DNA of 57,308 nucleotides, taken from Bacilli bacterium (GTDB lineage: Bacteria > Bacillota_I > Bacilli_A > ML615J-28 > CAG-313). The position numbers and the translations under genes are program-made. The stretch covers positions 1-57,308 of the forward strand of contig JAGBDV010000020.1 of NCBI GenBank assembly GCA_017937305.1, read 5' to 3'. Below the pieces are notes generated by a model that saw nothing but the letters and a program-made list of their open reading frames with translations, was not told where the DNA came from and did not search any database. Of the stretch, positions 15,663 to 24,827 are shown piece by piece; the first letter of the stretch is position 1; each line of letters begins with the position of its first letter.

Positions 15663-16703
15663 ATGAGATTAATTAAACCAAATGAGAATCTTAAATTTTT
15701 TGGATTTAGTGAATTAGATATTTTAAATTTAGATAAAATAGTCTGTTCTAAAAACTTAACTGAATTTATCGAACTTGAAACAATTGATGATCAACTATTT
15801 GATTTAGGAAGTTTTATTCATCTTGCAATCAGCAATAAAAAGTTTAGAGAACTATTATTAAAAACTTGTTATGAAGAATTAAATGATTTTCCAAGTTATA
15901 TATTTAATAATATGACACTAATACCAGACTCTCTTAGTTTTAAACTTAATTTGTTTTTATTATTAATTGATTCACTTAAAAAGAATAATTCTATTGACCC
16001 AATGTATTTACAATTTTTAGAGATGGATAAACGAGGATATCGTAAAGTTAATACTTTAATCGACTCTTTCTTTGAAATGTGTAGACGTGGATGGTTTGAT
16101 AAAATTGATGTTTTTAATTTGTTTACAGAAAGTAATACTTTAGAAAGAACTGGTTGGACAGGAACAAATGTTCCAACTCCACATAAAGAAAGTATTGCAG
16201 AACACATGTATGTAATGTATACAATGGCTAATTTATATTTACCTAGTTGTTATAATGAAGTAGGCTATGATAAGAATAAGATTTTAAATATGATTATGAT
16301 TCATGACTTAGCTGAAACTGTTACAGGTGATATTCCACATCCTAATAAAACTAGTGATGATGATTTAAAAGAAGATTTGATTGCAAAAGCATTATGGTGT
16401 AATCTTTTATATAATGAATCACCAGCAAGTATAGATATTTATGAAGCATGGAATGATTGGAGTTTAAATCTATCTATTAATGCAAAAATTGCTCATGATT
16501 TTGATGCAATTCAATTAAATTATCAATTCTTTACATACGCTTGTAAATATCCAGAAACATATTCTGATGAGAATATCTTAAGATGGACAAGGCGTCAACC
16601 AATTACTGAAATTGGAAAGAAAATTTATAAAGAAGTTATTTTAAATAATCCTAAATTTAAATCACGAATTTCAGTGATTAAAGGTGTCTATTATAATGAT
16701 TAA
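15663..16703 (+). CDS. HD-domain phosphohydrolase (YfbR/HDDC2-like)
   Basis: A 346-residue protein whose C-terminal two thirds form an HD domain: ERTGW, then ESIAEHMYVMYTMANLY with the first metal His, MIMIHDLAETVTGDIP with the H-D pair and the D-x-x-x-G-D-(I/V)-P signature of 5'-deoxynucleotidase-like HD proteins, and KIAHDFDAIQLNYQ with the closing Asp. The N-terminal 145 residues are extra compared with YfbR (about 200 residues) and are unassigned. Such enzymes dephosphorylate deoxynucleoside monophosphates. AAGAAAGTGAG at about 15648-15656 precedes the ATG. It overlaps the next gene by 8 bp, so the two are translationally linked. Confidence 0.75.
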   Translation: MRLIKPNENLKFFGFSELDILNLDKIVCSKNLTEFIELETIDDQLFDLGSFIHLAISNKKFRELLLKTCYEELNDFPSYIFNNMTLIPDSLSFKLNLFLLLIDSLKKNNSIDPMYLQFLEMDKRGYRKVNTLIDSFFEMCRRGWFDKIDVFNLFTESNTLERTGWTGTNVPTPHKESIAEHMYVMYTMANLYLPSCYNEVGYDKNKILNMIMIHDLAETVTGDIPHPNKTSDDDLKEDLIAKALWCNLLYNESPASIDIYEAWNDWSLNLSINAKIAHDFDAIQLNYQFFTYACKYPETYSDENILRWTRRQPITEIGKKIYKEVILNNPKFKSRISVIKGVYYND

Positions 16704-17160
16704 AGTATTATTTGTTTGTCATGGTAATATTTGTAGAAGTCCTATGGCAGAGTTTATAATGAAAGATATGGTAAAAAAACTATCAGTTGATGATTTATTT
16801 GAGATTGATAGTTGTGCAACTTCTAAAGAAGAATTAGGAAATAGCATATACCCAAGTGCTTTAAAAACACTAAAATCTCATGGAATATTTAATGCAAATC
16901 ATACTGCAAGACAAATAACAATTCATGATTATCGTTATTATGATTATATTTTTATAATGGATAATTATAATCTTAAAATGATAAAATACGTTTTAAATTT
17001 AGATAATTATGATAAAATTAAACTGATAGGTGATTATTTACAACCTGGACTATGTATTGAAGATCCATGGTATTCTGGTAATTTTGATTTAGTGTATGAA
17101 CAATTATCTTGTTCAATAAAAAAGTTTTTAAAAGAAAAATTAATTGAGGTAAAAAGATGA
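16696..17160 (+). CDS. Low-molecular-weight protein-tyrosine phosphatase
   Basis: This 154-residue enzyme begins MIKVLFVCHGNICRSPMAEFI, which contains the P-loop C-x5-R (Cys8 to Arg14) of LMW-PTPases, and it has the distal acid loop IEDPWYSGNFDLVYEQL with the general-acid Asp followed by Pro-Trp-Tyr. The length is standard. I choose ATG 16696, nine bases after AAGGTG; the GTG at 16684 is part of that site. In Firmicutes these enzymes act on phosphotyrosine proteins, including BY-kinases such as the CpsD homologue at 27073, although that link is inference. Its TGA stop overlaps the ATG of the following lipoprotein gene (ATGA), showing that TGA is a stop codon here. Confidence 0.88.
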   Translation: MIKVLFVCHGNICRSPMAEFIMKDMVKKLSVDDLFEIDSCATSKEELGNSIYPSALKTLKSHGIFNANHTARQITIHDYRYYDYIFIMDNYNLKMIKYVLNLDNYDKIKLIGDYLQPGLCIEDPWYSGNFDLVYEQLSCSIKKFLKEKLIEVKR

Positions 17161-19388
17161 AAAGAACTTTATTAATAGTATTTATATTATGTATGAGTTT
17201 AATTGTAACAAGTTGCTCTAAGAATGCAAAAGTTGAGTTAAACATTAATGGTGAAGAACAAACTATTGAGATAAAAAAAGGTGAAACTTTAGATTCAAGT
17301 TATAATCCTAGTATTGATGGATACCGATTTGATGGATGGTATTTAGATCAAGGATATACTAGTTTATTTGATGAAAGTACAAAAATTACTGAAGATATAT
17401 CTTTATTTGCAAAACTTACTAAAGTTTTTAATGTTACTATTATTTATGAGGGTAATGAAAAACTTTTGGTTGTTGAAGAAGGAGTTAAGATTGAAGATTT
17501 AGAAAAGGTAGAAATAGTTGAAAAACAATTTGTTGGTTGGTATTATGATAGCGAATTCAAAAAATTTGCAGCAGTTAAGACTATAATTACTGAAGATATC
17601 ACTTTATATGGTAAATATATTGATAAAGTATACACTCTATCTTTTGATACTGATGGTGGATGTGAAATGAAGGACGTTAAATTTAGTTCTGGTAAAGTAC
17701 CAGAAGAACCTTTATTAAATCCAAGTAAATTAGGATATGAGTTTAGTCATTGGAGTCTTGATAAAGAAGGTAAAGAAGTTTACAACTTTACTACAGTAAT
17801 TAATGATGACTTTACTTTATATGCAAACTATGTTGAAGCAGATTATACTGGTTTATTAGATAATATTGTTCCTGATGTTATAGATACTGATATTACTCTT
17901 CCTATTGGAGTTGATTATTTAGAGTATAATTGGAAAATTAGTGATCCATCACTTTTAACATATGAGGGTGTATATAATCCAGACTTAACAGATAAAGAAA
18001 TTTCTGTTCAACTTACAATTAATGTAAAAGGACAAGAGGAAACATTAATGTTTGAAAAAAATGTAAAGATTAAAAAGTATGAATTAAAAGAGCTAATAGT
18101 TGGTGATGTTGTAGCAGGGTACACTTCATCTTGGTATTACTCTGGATATAGTGAAGAAGTACTAAAAACTGTAGATATTTTAAACATAAGCTTTGCATAT
18201 GTAAAAGAAGATGGCACCCTTAATATTAATGATATTGCTGAAATGTTAAAAGAAACAGTTGGTGCTGGTCATAAATACGGAGTAAGAGTATGCTTAAGTA
18301 TTCAAGGCTATGGTGAAGATACTAAAAACTTTAGTAACTGTGCGGCTGATGATACTTTAAGAGTGAAACTTGCAAAATCAATGGTAGATGCAGTGATTAA
18401 ATACAAGTTAGATGGCTTAGATATTGACTGGGAATATCCAGGATCTTATAGCGGTAGAGGTTTAGCTGAAGATAGAGCTAATTATACTTTATTAATTAAA
18501 GAAATTAGAAAACAACTTGATGCAATAAACAAAGACTATTTACTTACATCTGCAATTCCTGCAGGTCCTTGGGGACATGATCGTTTTGAACTAGATAAAC
18601 TTGTAAATTATTTTGATTTTATTAATATGATGAGTTATGATTTAAATAGTTCATCATTTGGAACACATCATGCAGCATTATATCCTTCAACTATATCTTC
18701 TGGTACAGTAGGTGGATGTTCAGTAGATGAAACACTTACTTTATGGATGAGTAAGGGTGTTCCTGCAAGTAAAATTTGTTTAGGTATTGCATTTTATGGA
18801 AAAGATATTAAGACTAGAGCAAATTCTAAAAATGGTCTTGGCGTATCTGGTGTTACTGGAGGTGTTTATCAAAACAGTACTTATGAAAAAGTTTGTGGAA
18901 CTTATTTTTCAAAAATAGGTCAAACTGTAAATTATAATTTTGATTATTCTGCTTGTGCACCTTATATGTTTAATACTGAAACAAGAATGTTCTTTACTTA
19001 TGATAATGAATTATCAATTATAAATAAATGTGAATATGCAAAAGAAAAAGGCCTAGGTGGGGTAATGATTTGGGAAATTGGTGAAGATAATACTAATACA
19101 TTAATTACCGCTGTCGCACAAGGAATGGAAAGATTATTAGATGGTAAAGAAATAATTGTTGGGGGAACTAATACATTTAATGTAGGTGATGAAATTAATA
19201 TTAAAGCAGTAAAAGAAGTTGTTGATACAGCCTTAAAAGAAAAATTAGTTTATAATATTGATAATACACAAGTTGCAACACTTGATGGAAATACTTTAAA
19301 ACTAATTAAAGAAGGAACAGTTACGATAACTGCTATTAATAAAGAAACTAATGATGTGTATGGTACATTAGTAATTATTATAAAATAA
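17157..19388 (+). CDS. GH18 glycosidase lipoprotein with InlB-type repeats and C-terminal Big domain
   Basis: 743 residues. The signal peptide ends with the lipobox V-T-S-C (Cys20). Three InlB/Flg_new repeats follow (about 25-235), marked by YRFDGWYLDQGY, FVGWYYDSEF and YEFSHWSLDKEG. A short Ig-like segment with EYNWKISDPSLL leads to the GH18 barrel (about 315-655) with catalytic D419-G-L-D-I-D-W-E426, plus FINMMSYDLN and GGVMIWEIGEDN. A C-terminal Big_2-like domain (about 665-743) ends with TVTITAINKETNDVYGTLVI. It overlaps the phosphatase gene by 4 bp, an unusual pairing of a cytosolic phosphatase with a surface glycosidase. It is more similar in layout to the next two GH18 genes than to the one at 9838. 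Confidence 0.87.
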   Translation: MKRTLLIVFILCMSLIVTSCSKNAKVELNINGEEQTIEIKKGETLDSSYNPSIDGYRFDGWYLDQGYTSLFDESTKITEDISLFAKLTKVFNVTIIYEGNEKLLVVEEGVKIEDLEKVEIVEKQFVGWYYDSEFKKFAAVKTIITEDITLYGKYIDKVYTLSFDTDGGCEMKDVKFSSGKVPEEPLLNPSKLGYEFSHWSLDKEGKEVYNFTTVINDDFTLYANYVEADYTGLLDNIVPDVIDTDITLPIGVDYLEYNWKISDPSLLTYEGVYNPDLTDKEISVQLTINVKGQEETLMFEKNVKIKKYELKELIVGDVVAGYTSSWYYSGYSEEVLKTVDILNISFAYVKEDGTLNINDIAEMLKETVGAGHKYGVRVCLSIQGYGEDTKNFSNCAADDTLRVKLAKSMVDAVIKYKLDGLDIDWEYPGSYSGRGLAEDRANYTLLIKEIRKQLDAINKDYLLTSAIPAGPWGHDRFELDKLVNYFDFINMMSYDLNSSSFGTHHAALYPSTISSGTVGGCSVDETLTLWMSKGVPASKICLGIAFYGKDIKTRANSKNGLGVSGVTGGVYQNSTYEKVCGTYFSKIGQTVNYNFDYSACAPYMFNTETRMFFTYDNELSIINKCEYAKEKGLGGVMIWEIGEDNTNTLITAVAQGMERLLDGKEIIVGGTNTFNVGDEINIKAVKEVVDTALKEKLVYNIDNTQVATLDGNTLKLIKEGTVTITAINKETNDVYGTLVIIIK

Positions 19389-19395
19389 AATAATT

Positions 19396-19423
19396 AAACG
19401 CTTCTATTTCTGAAGCGTTTTTT
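19396..19423 (+). terminator. Rho-independent terminator after second GH18 gene
   Basis: AAACGCTTC (19396-19404) pairs with GAAGCGTTT (19412-19420), then T5. Confidence 0.85.
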
Positions 19424-19445
19424 AAGTTTTATAAGGGAGATTTTC

Positions 19446-19474
19446 TTGAATTTAGGAAAAATATTTGATATAAT
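19446..19474 (+). promoter_or_regulatory. Sigma-A promoter for third and fourth GH18 genes
   Basis: TTGAAT at 19446-19451, a 17-bp spacer, and extended -10 TGA-TATAAT at 19469-19474, upstream of the ribosome binding site AAAGAGGT. Confidence 0.78.
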
Positions 19475-19498
19475 GTAGAAAAGAAAAGAGGTAATAAA

Positions 19499-21139
19499 AT
19501 GCTAAAAAGAATTTTATTATGTATTGTGTTATTTGTAGCCCTATTTAATGGCTCATGTGTTGAAGAAGATAACACTATTTCAACTTTTACTGTTAGTTTT
19601 GACAGTTTAATAGGAGAAAAAATTGAAAGTATTGAAGTTGAAGAAGGAAAAACGGTCGATGCTATTACACCTAAATCTAATAAAGGTTATATATTTCTTG
19701 GGTGGACAAAAGAATTTGGTTCTAATGTAATTTTTGATTTTCAAACACCAATTAATAGCAATATAATTTTATATGCTGTATGGGAAGAAGATCCAAATTA
19801 TAATATAAAAGACTATTCATATTTAATCGATGAATATGTTCCTGATGTTGTTACAACTTCTTTAGAACTCCCTAAAACTTTAGAAGATTTATATTTAATA
19901 TGGAGTACTTCTAATAATTATACTTTAACTAATTATGGAGAATTAATTAAACCAAGAAGCGATGAAATATTAACAGTTTATTTAACAGTTTATGATTTTG
20001 GAGTTTTATATGAATATGAAAAAGAAGTAAAAGTTGAAGCTATTGAGTTTGAACCCCTTGATAGTAATAACTTAGTATTTGGTTATTATTCGACATGGAA
20101 TTTCTTTGGATATACAGATAAAATGGCTGAGACTTGTGATGTAATTAATTTATGTTTTGGTTATGTTACTGTTGATTATAAAATTGATGTATCTAGTATT
20201 TTACCTGTAATTAATCAAGTATTAGCTGTTAGAGAAAAAGGAGTAAGAGTTGTACTATCAATCCAAGGATATAGTAGTGCAGGAACTAATTTTAGTAAAG
20301 CTGCTTCTACAGAAGAAGGAAGAACTACTCTTGCAAATGCGATGCTTGGAGTTGTTGAAAAGTTCCATTTAGATGGAATTGATATTGACTGGGAATATCC
20401 GGGATTTAATACTGGAACTAGTGTAGCTGTTGATAAAGCTAACTATACTCTTTTATGCAAAAAAATTAGTGAAACTTTTAAAAAAGCTAACCCTGATTAC
20501 TTAATTACTGCTGCTATTCCTGGTGGAAGTAATGGACCTTACCGATTTGATTTAGGTAATGTAGCAAAATATTTAGATTTTATTCATATAATGACTTATG
20601 ACTTGCAGTCAGGAAGTAGTGCTTCACATCATACAGCACTTTATGATTCAAGTAACACATTATCTGGTTGTAGTGTAGCATCATCTGTTCAAACATATAA
20701 AAATAATGGTGTTCCAGCATCAAAGATTGTTATTGGCATTGCATTTTATGGCAAAAGAACTAAAGCAACAGCTTTAGGTGCAAGAGCTAGTGGAGGTTAT
20801 AAGGCACTAACATATGATGTTCTTAGAGAAGAATATTTAAACAGACTTAATCAAGATGTTGTATATGGTTTTGATGAAGTTTCACAAGCTCCATATTTAT
20901 TAGATAAAACTAATGGATATTATATAACTTATGATGATGAAGTTTCTATAAAACTTAAATGTCAATATGCAAAAGATAATGATTTAGGTGGCGTTATGAT
21001 TTGGGAAATCGGAGAAGATAAATCAGATACACTTATTACTGCTGTTTATGATGGTATAAAAAGTACTACTGTTGAACAAAAAGTATTTAGTTCAATATTA
21101 AAAATAATAATTAAGAAAGAGGAATGTTATGAAATTTAG
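19499..21139 (+). CDS. GH18 glycosidase lipoprotein (546 aa)
   Basis: The signal peptide carries the lipobox N-G-S-C (Cys20). One InlB-type repeat (about 28-100, closing GWTKEF and ILYAVWEE) is followed by an atrophied bacterial Ig-like segment (about 105-185, LEDLYLIWSTSNN) and the GH18 catalytic barrel (about 195-525) with D292-G-I-D-I-D-W-E299, FIHIMTYDLQSG and GGVMIWEIGEDK. A short Lys-rich tail follows the barrel. The beginning of the catalytic domain, VFGYYSTWNFFGYTDKMAE, is typical of GH18 chitinase-like proteins. Its stop codon overlaps the start of the next GH18 gene by 11 bp, so the pair is co-transcribed and possibly translationally coupled. The two are clear paralogues that arose by tandem duplication. 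Confidence 0.88.
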   Translation: MLKRILLCIVLFVALFNGSCVEEDNTISTFTVSFDSLIGEKIESIEVEEGKTVDAITPKSNKGYIFLGWTKEFGSNVIFDFQTPINSNIILYAVWEEDPNYNIKDYSYLIDEYVPDVVTTSLELPKTLEDLYLIWSTSNNYTLTNYGELIKPRSDEILTVYLTVYDFGVLYEYEKEVKVEAIEFEPLDSNNLVFGYYSTWNFFGYTDKMAETCDVINLCFGYVTVDYKIDVSSILPVINQVLAVREKGVRVVLSIQGYSSAGTNFSKAASTEEGRTTLANAMLGVVEKFHLDGIDIDWEYPGFNTGTSVAVDKANYTLLCKKISETFKKANPDYLITAAIPGGSNGPYRFDLGNVAKYLDFIHIMTYDLQSGSSASHHTALYDSSNTLSGCSVASSVQTYKNNGVPASKIVIGIAFYGKRTKATALGARASGGYKALTYDVLREEYLNRLNQDVVYGFDEVSQAPYLLDKTNGYYITYDDEVSIKLKCQYAKDNDLGGVMIWEIGEDKSDTLITAVYDGIKSTTVEQKVFSSILKIIIKKEECYEI

Positions 21140-22778
21140 ATATTTTTGGATTATTTCAATTTGTTTATTATTATTATTTTCGACTGGATGTAAAAAAAGT
21201 TGTGGAAATAATAATAATAATGATGATGATGAGTTAAATGAGTTATTAAAAGATGAAGAAGGTGCTACATCATTTAGAGTATATTTTAACTATATGGATG
21301 GTAGCGATTATCAAATGGTTAATGTAAATATAAATAAGATGGTTACTAGACCTAATCAACCAACAAGAGAAGGTTATAAATTTATTGGTTGGTATGAAGA
21401 TAAAAATGGAACAATTCCATATATTTTTAGTACTCCGATAACTAAATCCATTATGTTATATGCTATTTGGGAAGAAGTTCCTTTTGTTGATTATTCTGAT
21501 TTATTAAATGAAATAGTTCCTGATAAAGTAGAAGATGATATAGATCTAATTAGAAGACATCCTGATAATGACAATATTTTCCTTGCGTGGACGACTTCTA
21601 ATCCACAAACAATTTCTCCAACAGGTGTAGTTATTCCTGGATATGAAAAAGAAATTGTTACTGTAACAATGGAAGTAATTGATAATGGTTATTCAACATT
21701 CTTTAGTAAAGATGTAGAAGTTGCTCCTGTATCATTTTTAAAACTACAACCACAAAGAACTATCTTTGGTTATTATGCATCATACAATTTTAAAGGTTAT
21801 ACTGCTGAACAATTAAAATGTAATGTTATTAATTTAAGCTTTGCATATGTGAATTCTGATTATACATTAGATATGACATCATTAAATGATAACATTTTAT
21901 ATGGAGCATTAGCAGTTAGAAAACAAGGAATTAGAGTTGTTTTATCTATTCAAGGATATGGTGATAATAGTAAAAACTTTAGTAATGCTGCTAAAACACC
22001 AGAAAACAGAAAGAAGTTTATTGACAATATTGTAAATGTAGTTGAAAAGTATCACTTTGATGGAATTGACTTAGACTGGGAATATCCAGGTTGGTTTACT
22101 CCAGGTAAGAAAGATTCAGAAGCAGAAAACTATAATTTATTATGTCAAGAATTAAAAGAAGCATTATCTGCTAAAAATGAAAATTATTTATTAACTGCTG
22201 CAATTCCAGGTGGATCTGAAGGATTTAAACGTTACGATTTAGCTGAATGCTCTAAATACTTAGATTATATTCATATTATGACTTATGACTTAGAAGCATC
22301 TTCAAAAGTATATCATCATACTGCGGTATATTCTAATGTAGGTAAAGGAACTGCACAAGATGCATCAGTTGATTCATCTGTATATAATTTCACTTTTAAT
22401 GGTGTACCAAAATCAAAAATTGTTGTTGGAGTTGCATTCTATGGTAAATATACAGTTCCAGAATCATCTACTAATGGTGGCTTAGGCGGAAATTCTGCAA
22501 ATTCTAAATATACAACATTAACATATGGTCGTATTAAGAGTATGTTCTTAAACCGTGTTGGTAGTGGTGTTACTGAATATTGGGATAGTACTTGTTTAGC
22601 ACCTTATTTATATGATGCTGATAATAACTACTTTATTACATATGAAAATGCTAAATCAATAAATGAAAAAGCTAAATATGTAAGAAAAAATGGTTTAGCA
22701 GGTATTATGATTTGGGAACTAGGTGAAGATTCAGACGATGGAGATTTAATGTCTGCAGTTATTTCAAGTATGAGATAA
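21129..22778 (+). CDS. GH18 glycosidase lipoprotein (549 aa)
   Basis: The signal peptide ends in the lipobox S-T-G-C (Cys18), followed by a low-complexity Asn/Asp linker. One InlB-type repeat (about 50-120, YKFIGWYEDKNG and IMLYAIWEE), an Ig-like segment (about 125-205, LAWTTSNPQTISP) and a GH18 barrel (about 212-549) with D311-G-I-D-L-D-W-E318 and YIHIMTYDLEAS follow; the last strand is GIMIWELGEDSDDGD. It shares the same plan as its upstream neighbour and differs in the third position of the DxxDxDxE motif (Leu for Ile). AAGAGGAA lies before the ATG at 21129. Likely a surface endo-acting hydrolase of GlcNAc-containing glycans. Confidence 0.88.
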   Translation: MKFRYFWIISICLLLLFSTGCKKSCGNNNNNDDDELNELLKDEEGATSFRVYFNYMDGSDYQMVNVNINKMVTRPNQPTREGYKFIGWYEDKNGTIPYIFSTPITKSIMLYAIWEEVPFVDYSDLLNEIVPDKVEDDIDLIRRHPDNDNIFLAWTTSNPQTISPTGVVIPGYEKEIVTVTMEVIDNGYSTFFSKDVEVAPVSFLKLQPQRTIFGYYASYNFKGYTAEQLKCNVINLSFAYVNSDYTLDMTSLNDNILYGALAVRKQGIRVVLSIQGYGDNSKNFSNAAKTPENRKKFIDNIVNVVEKYHFDGIDLDWEYPGWFTPGKKDSEAENYNLLCQELKEALSAKNENYLLTAAIPGGSEGFKRYDLAECSKYLDYIHIMTYDLEASSKVYHHTAVYSNVGKGTAQDASVDSSVYNFTFNGVPKSKIVVGVAFYGKYTVPESSTNGGLGGNSANSKYTTLTYGRIKSMFLNRVGSGVTEYWDSTCLAPYLYDADNNYFITYENAKSINEKAKYVRKNGLAGIMIWELGEDSDDGDLMSAVISSMR

Positions 22779-22784
22779 AAAAAT

Positions 22785-22818
22785 GCTCTAAAGATTTTTA
22801 TATTATCTTTAGAGCTTT
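22785..22818 (+). terminator. Rho-independent terminator after GH18 pair
   Basis: GCTCTAAAGAT (22785-22795) pairs exactly with ATCTTTAGAGC (22805-22815), followed by TTTTG. It lies 20 bp before the next start, so some read-through is plausible. Confidence 0.8.
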
Positions 22819-22837
22819 TGTTTATAAGGAGTTTTAA

Positions 22838-23965
22838 ATGAATAAATATTTAACAGAATATGATGAGTTTATAAAACAATTTGAAATGGTGGGTTCAAAT
22901 GTTTTATTTTTAAGAAAAGATGGATATTTAGAAACTGTATCTACTGGTTATGCAAATTTAGAAAAAAAGACTTTAAGCAATCCAAATTCAATATACAGAA
23001 TTGCTTCTATTTCTAAAGTTATTGTTGCAGTAGGACTATTAAAACTATATGAAAAAGGATTAGTAGATCTTGATGAAGATGTTTCTAAATACTTAGGATT
23101 CAAAGTAAGAAACCCAAAATATGAAGATAAAAAAATTACTTTAAGAATGATTCTTACTCAAACTTCATCAATCATAGACGATGGAACGTGTGATAATGGT
23201 ATTTATAAAGGGTATGATGGTTCTAATAGTACAGATGATTTCATAAAATTAGAAGAACTATTAACTAAAGGTAGTAAGCATTTTTATAAAGGTTATAGTG
23301 ACTATGAACCAGGTAGTGAATTTATTTATTCAAATCTTGGTTGTGGTATTATTGCATGTGTATGTGAAAAAATTACAAATAAATATTTCCCTGATTACAT
23401 TATTGAATGCTTATTGAATCCGCTTAATATTAAAAGTGGATTTAGATTAGAAAATATTGCAAATCCAGAAAATCTTGTTGGACATTATTTATATGAGGAT
23501 AAACAATTTAAATTATATCGTGATTATGAAAGCTTTAAAAAAGTTCAGTGTTTAAAGTATCCTCTTGGTGAAAACTATCGTGGTGTTGCAGGTGGACTTT
23601 ATATTTCTAGTATTGATCTTGCTAAAATTATGTCTATGTTAATGAATAAAGGTGTTTATAATAATACAAGAATCCTAGAAGAAAAAACTGTAAAAGAAAT
23701 GGAAACTGTTTGGTGGGAAGGTCTTCCAACTGATCCTACTTATCGTAAAAAAGGATTACAAATGATTATTTTAGATCAATTTACAAATTCCCCATTAAAG
23801 GGACACTTTGGTAATGCATATGGACTACGTAGTTTTATGCTTTATAATGAAAATGGTGGACTTATTTTCCTTTGTAATGGAGCAAATTTTATAAATGATG
23901 TTGAACATATGACTATATTACAGGAAAAAGTTATTAAGTTCTTAGTAGAAAAAACTGGTATTTAA
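22838..23965 (+). CDS. Serine hydrolase of the beta-lactamase/penicillin-binding fold
   Basis: This 375-residue protein belongs to the class C-like serine hydrolase family (COG1680). The three active-site motifs are visible: S57-I-S-K60 (nucleophile and base), Y164-S-N166, and H323-F-G325 in place of K-T-G. Family members act as esterases, D-aminopeptidases or transpeptidase-like regulators; few are true beta-lactamases. No signal peptide or membrane segment is present, so it should be cytosolic, which points to an esterase or peptidase acting on a small molecule. TAAGGAG at about 22827-22833 precedes the ATG. It follows the GH18 pair and may be expressed by read-through. Confidence 0.82.
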   Translation: MNKYLTEYDEFIKQFEMVGSNVLFLRKDGYLETVSTGYANLEKKTLSNPNSIYRIASISKVIVAVGLLKLYEKGLVDLDEDVSKYLGFKVRNPKYEDKKITLRMILTQTSSIIDDGTCDNGIYKGYDGSNSTDDFIKLEELLTKGSKHFYKGYSDYEPGSEFIYSNLGCGIIACVCEKITNKYFPDYIIECLLNPLNIKSGFRLENIANPENLVGHYLYEDKQFKLYRDYESFKKVQCLKYPLGENYRGVAGGLYISSIDLAKIMSMLMNKGVYNNTRILEEKTVKEMETVWWEGLPTDPTYRKKGLQMIILDQFTNSPLKGHFGNAYGLRSFMLYNENGGLIFLCNGANFINDVEHMTILQEKVIKFLVEKTGI

Positions 23966-23999
23966 TAGTTATTTAACTTAAAAAAATAATTAACTATGA

Positions 24000-24005
24000 T
24001 ATAAT
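24000..24005 (+). promoter_or_regulatory. Extended -10 element for isomerase-like gene
   Basis: TGA-TATAAT lies 27 bp before the ATG at 24032. The -35 position reads CTTAAA, a weak match. Confidence 0.5.
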
Positions 24006-24031
24006 AGTGTTAGTAATTAGAGGTGACTAAT

Positions 24032-24826
24032 ATGAAAAAGTGTTTTACAATCAATCAAATGCGAAAAAGAGAAAATTTTGTTGATTATATGCGTTTGTTA
24101 GAAAATGATATTTATCAAGCTATTGAACTATTTTATCCATATAATCAAAGTAATGAACAGATAAAACAATATACCTCTTCAGTAAAAGAGATCATGACTA
24201 AATTTCCAAATGTGGAATTAGTATTACATTTACCTCATAGTATTTACAATGGCCTTTGTTTAGATGAGCATTTAAATGCTGGTTCTAAAGAAATAATGAT
24301 GGCTGGGATGAAATTCGCGTCTGGATTTAACGTTAAAAAATTGACTCTACATCTTGGACATGTTGATAAAAATGTAAATCGTGAAATATACTATGAAAAG
24401 TTAGTTCCGATTTTAAAAGAATTATGTGATTATGCAGATAAATTTAATCAAGTAATTATGATTGAGAATATGCCTGGTAGTGGTGAATTTGGATATGGAC
24501 CTGAAGAGATTTTAAAATTAATTAAATTAGTAAATAAAAATAATTTAAAATTTATTTTTGATACTGGACATGCTCATGTAAGTGAGTTTGATGATTTTAG
24601 TTATCTATATTTATTAAAAGATTATCTATATCATATTCATTATAGTGATAATGATGGGTCAAAAGATGCTCATACAAGAGTTCACTCTGGAACATATGAT
24701 TTTGAAACTCACTTTAAAATACTTAAAGAAATTAATTATCATGAACTTCATTGTATGGAAATTTTACATCAAAATGCAGATGATTTAATTGAAATCGCTA
24801 ATGATGTGAATGAATATGAGGATTAA
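24032..24826 (+). CDS. Sugar phosphate isomerase/epimerase-like TIM-barrel protein
   Basis: A 264-residue protein of the xylose isomerase-like AP-endonuclease-2 family. Recognisable barrel strands are NVELVLHLPHSIYNGL, KLTLHLGHVDK, VIMIENMPGSGEFGYGPEEI (Glu metal ligand), LKFIFDTGHAHVSEFDDFSYL (Asp-x-x-His), YHIHYSDNDGSKDAHTRVHSG (His ligand) and HELHCMEILHQN. The pattern of His, Glu, Asp and His metal ligands is kept. Members isomerise or epimerise sugars or inositols, and some repair DNA; the substrate is unknown. AGGTGA at 24021-24026 sets ATG 24032. Its stop is one base before the start of the DUF368 gene, so the two form an operon. Confidence 0.72.
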   Translation: MKKCFTINQMRKRENFVDYMRLLENDIYQAIELFYPYNQSNEQIKQYTSSVKEIMTKFPNVELVLHLPHSIYNGLCLDEHLNAGSKEIMMAGMKFASGFNVKKLTLHLGHVDKNVNREIYYEKLVPILKELCDYADKFNQVIMIENMPGSGEFGYGPEEILKLIKLVNKNNLKFIFDTGHAHVSEFDDFSYLYLLKDYLYHIHYSDNDGSKDAHTRVHSGTYDFETHFKILKEINYHELHCMEILHQNADDLIEIANDVNEYED

Positions 24827-24827
24827 T

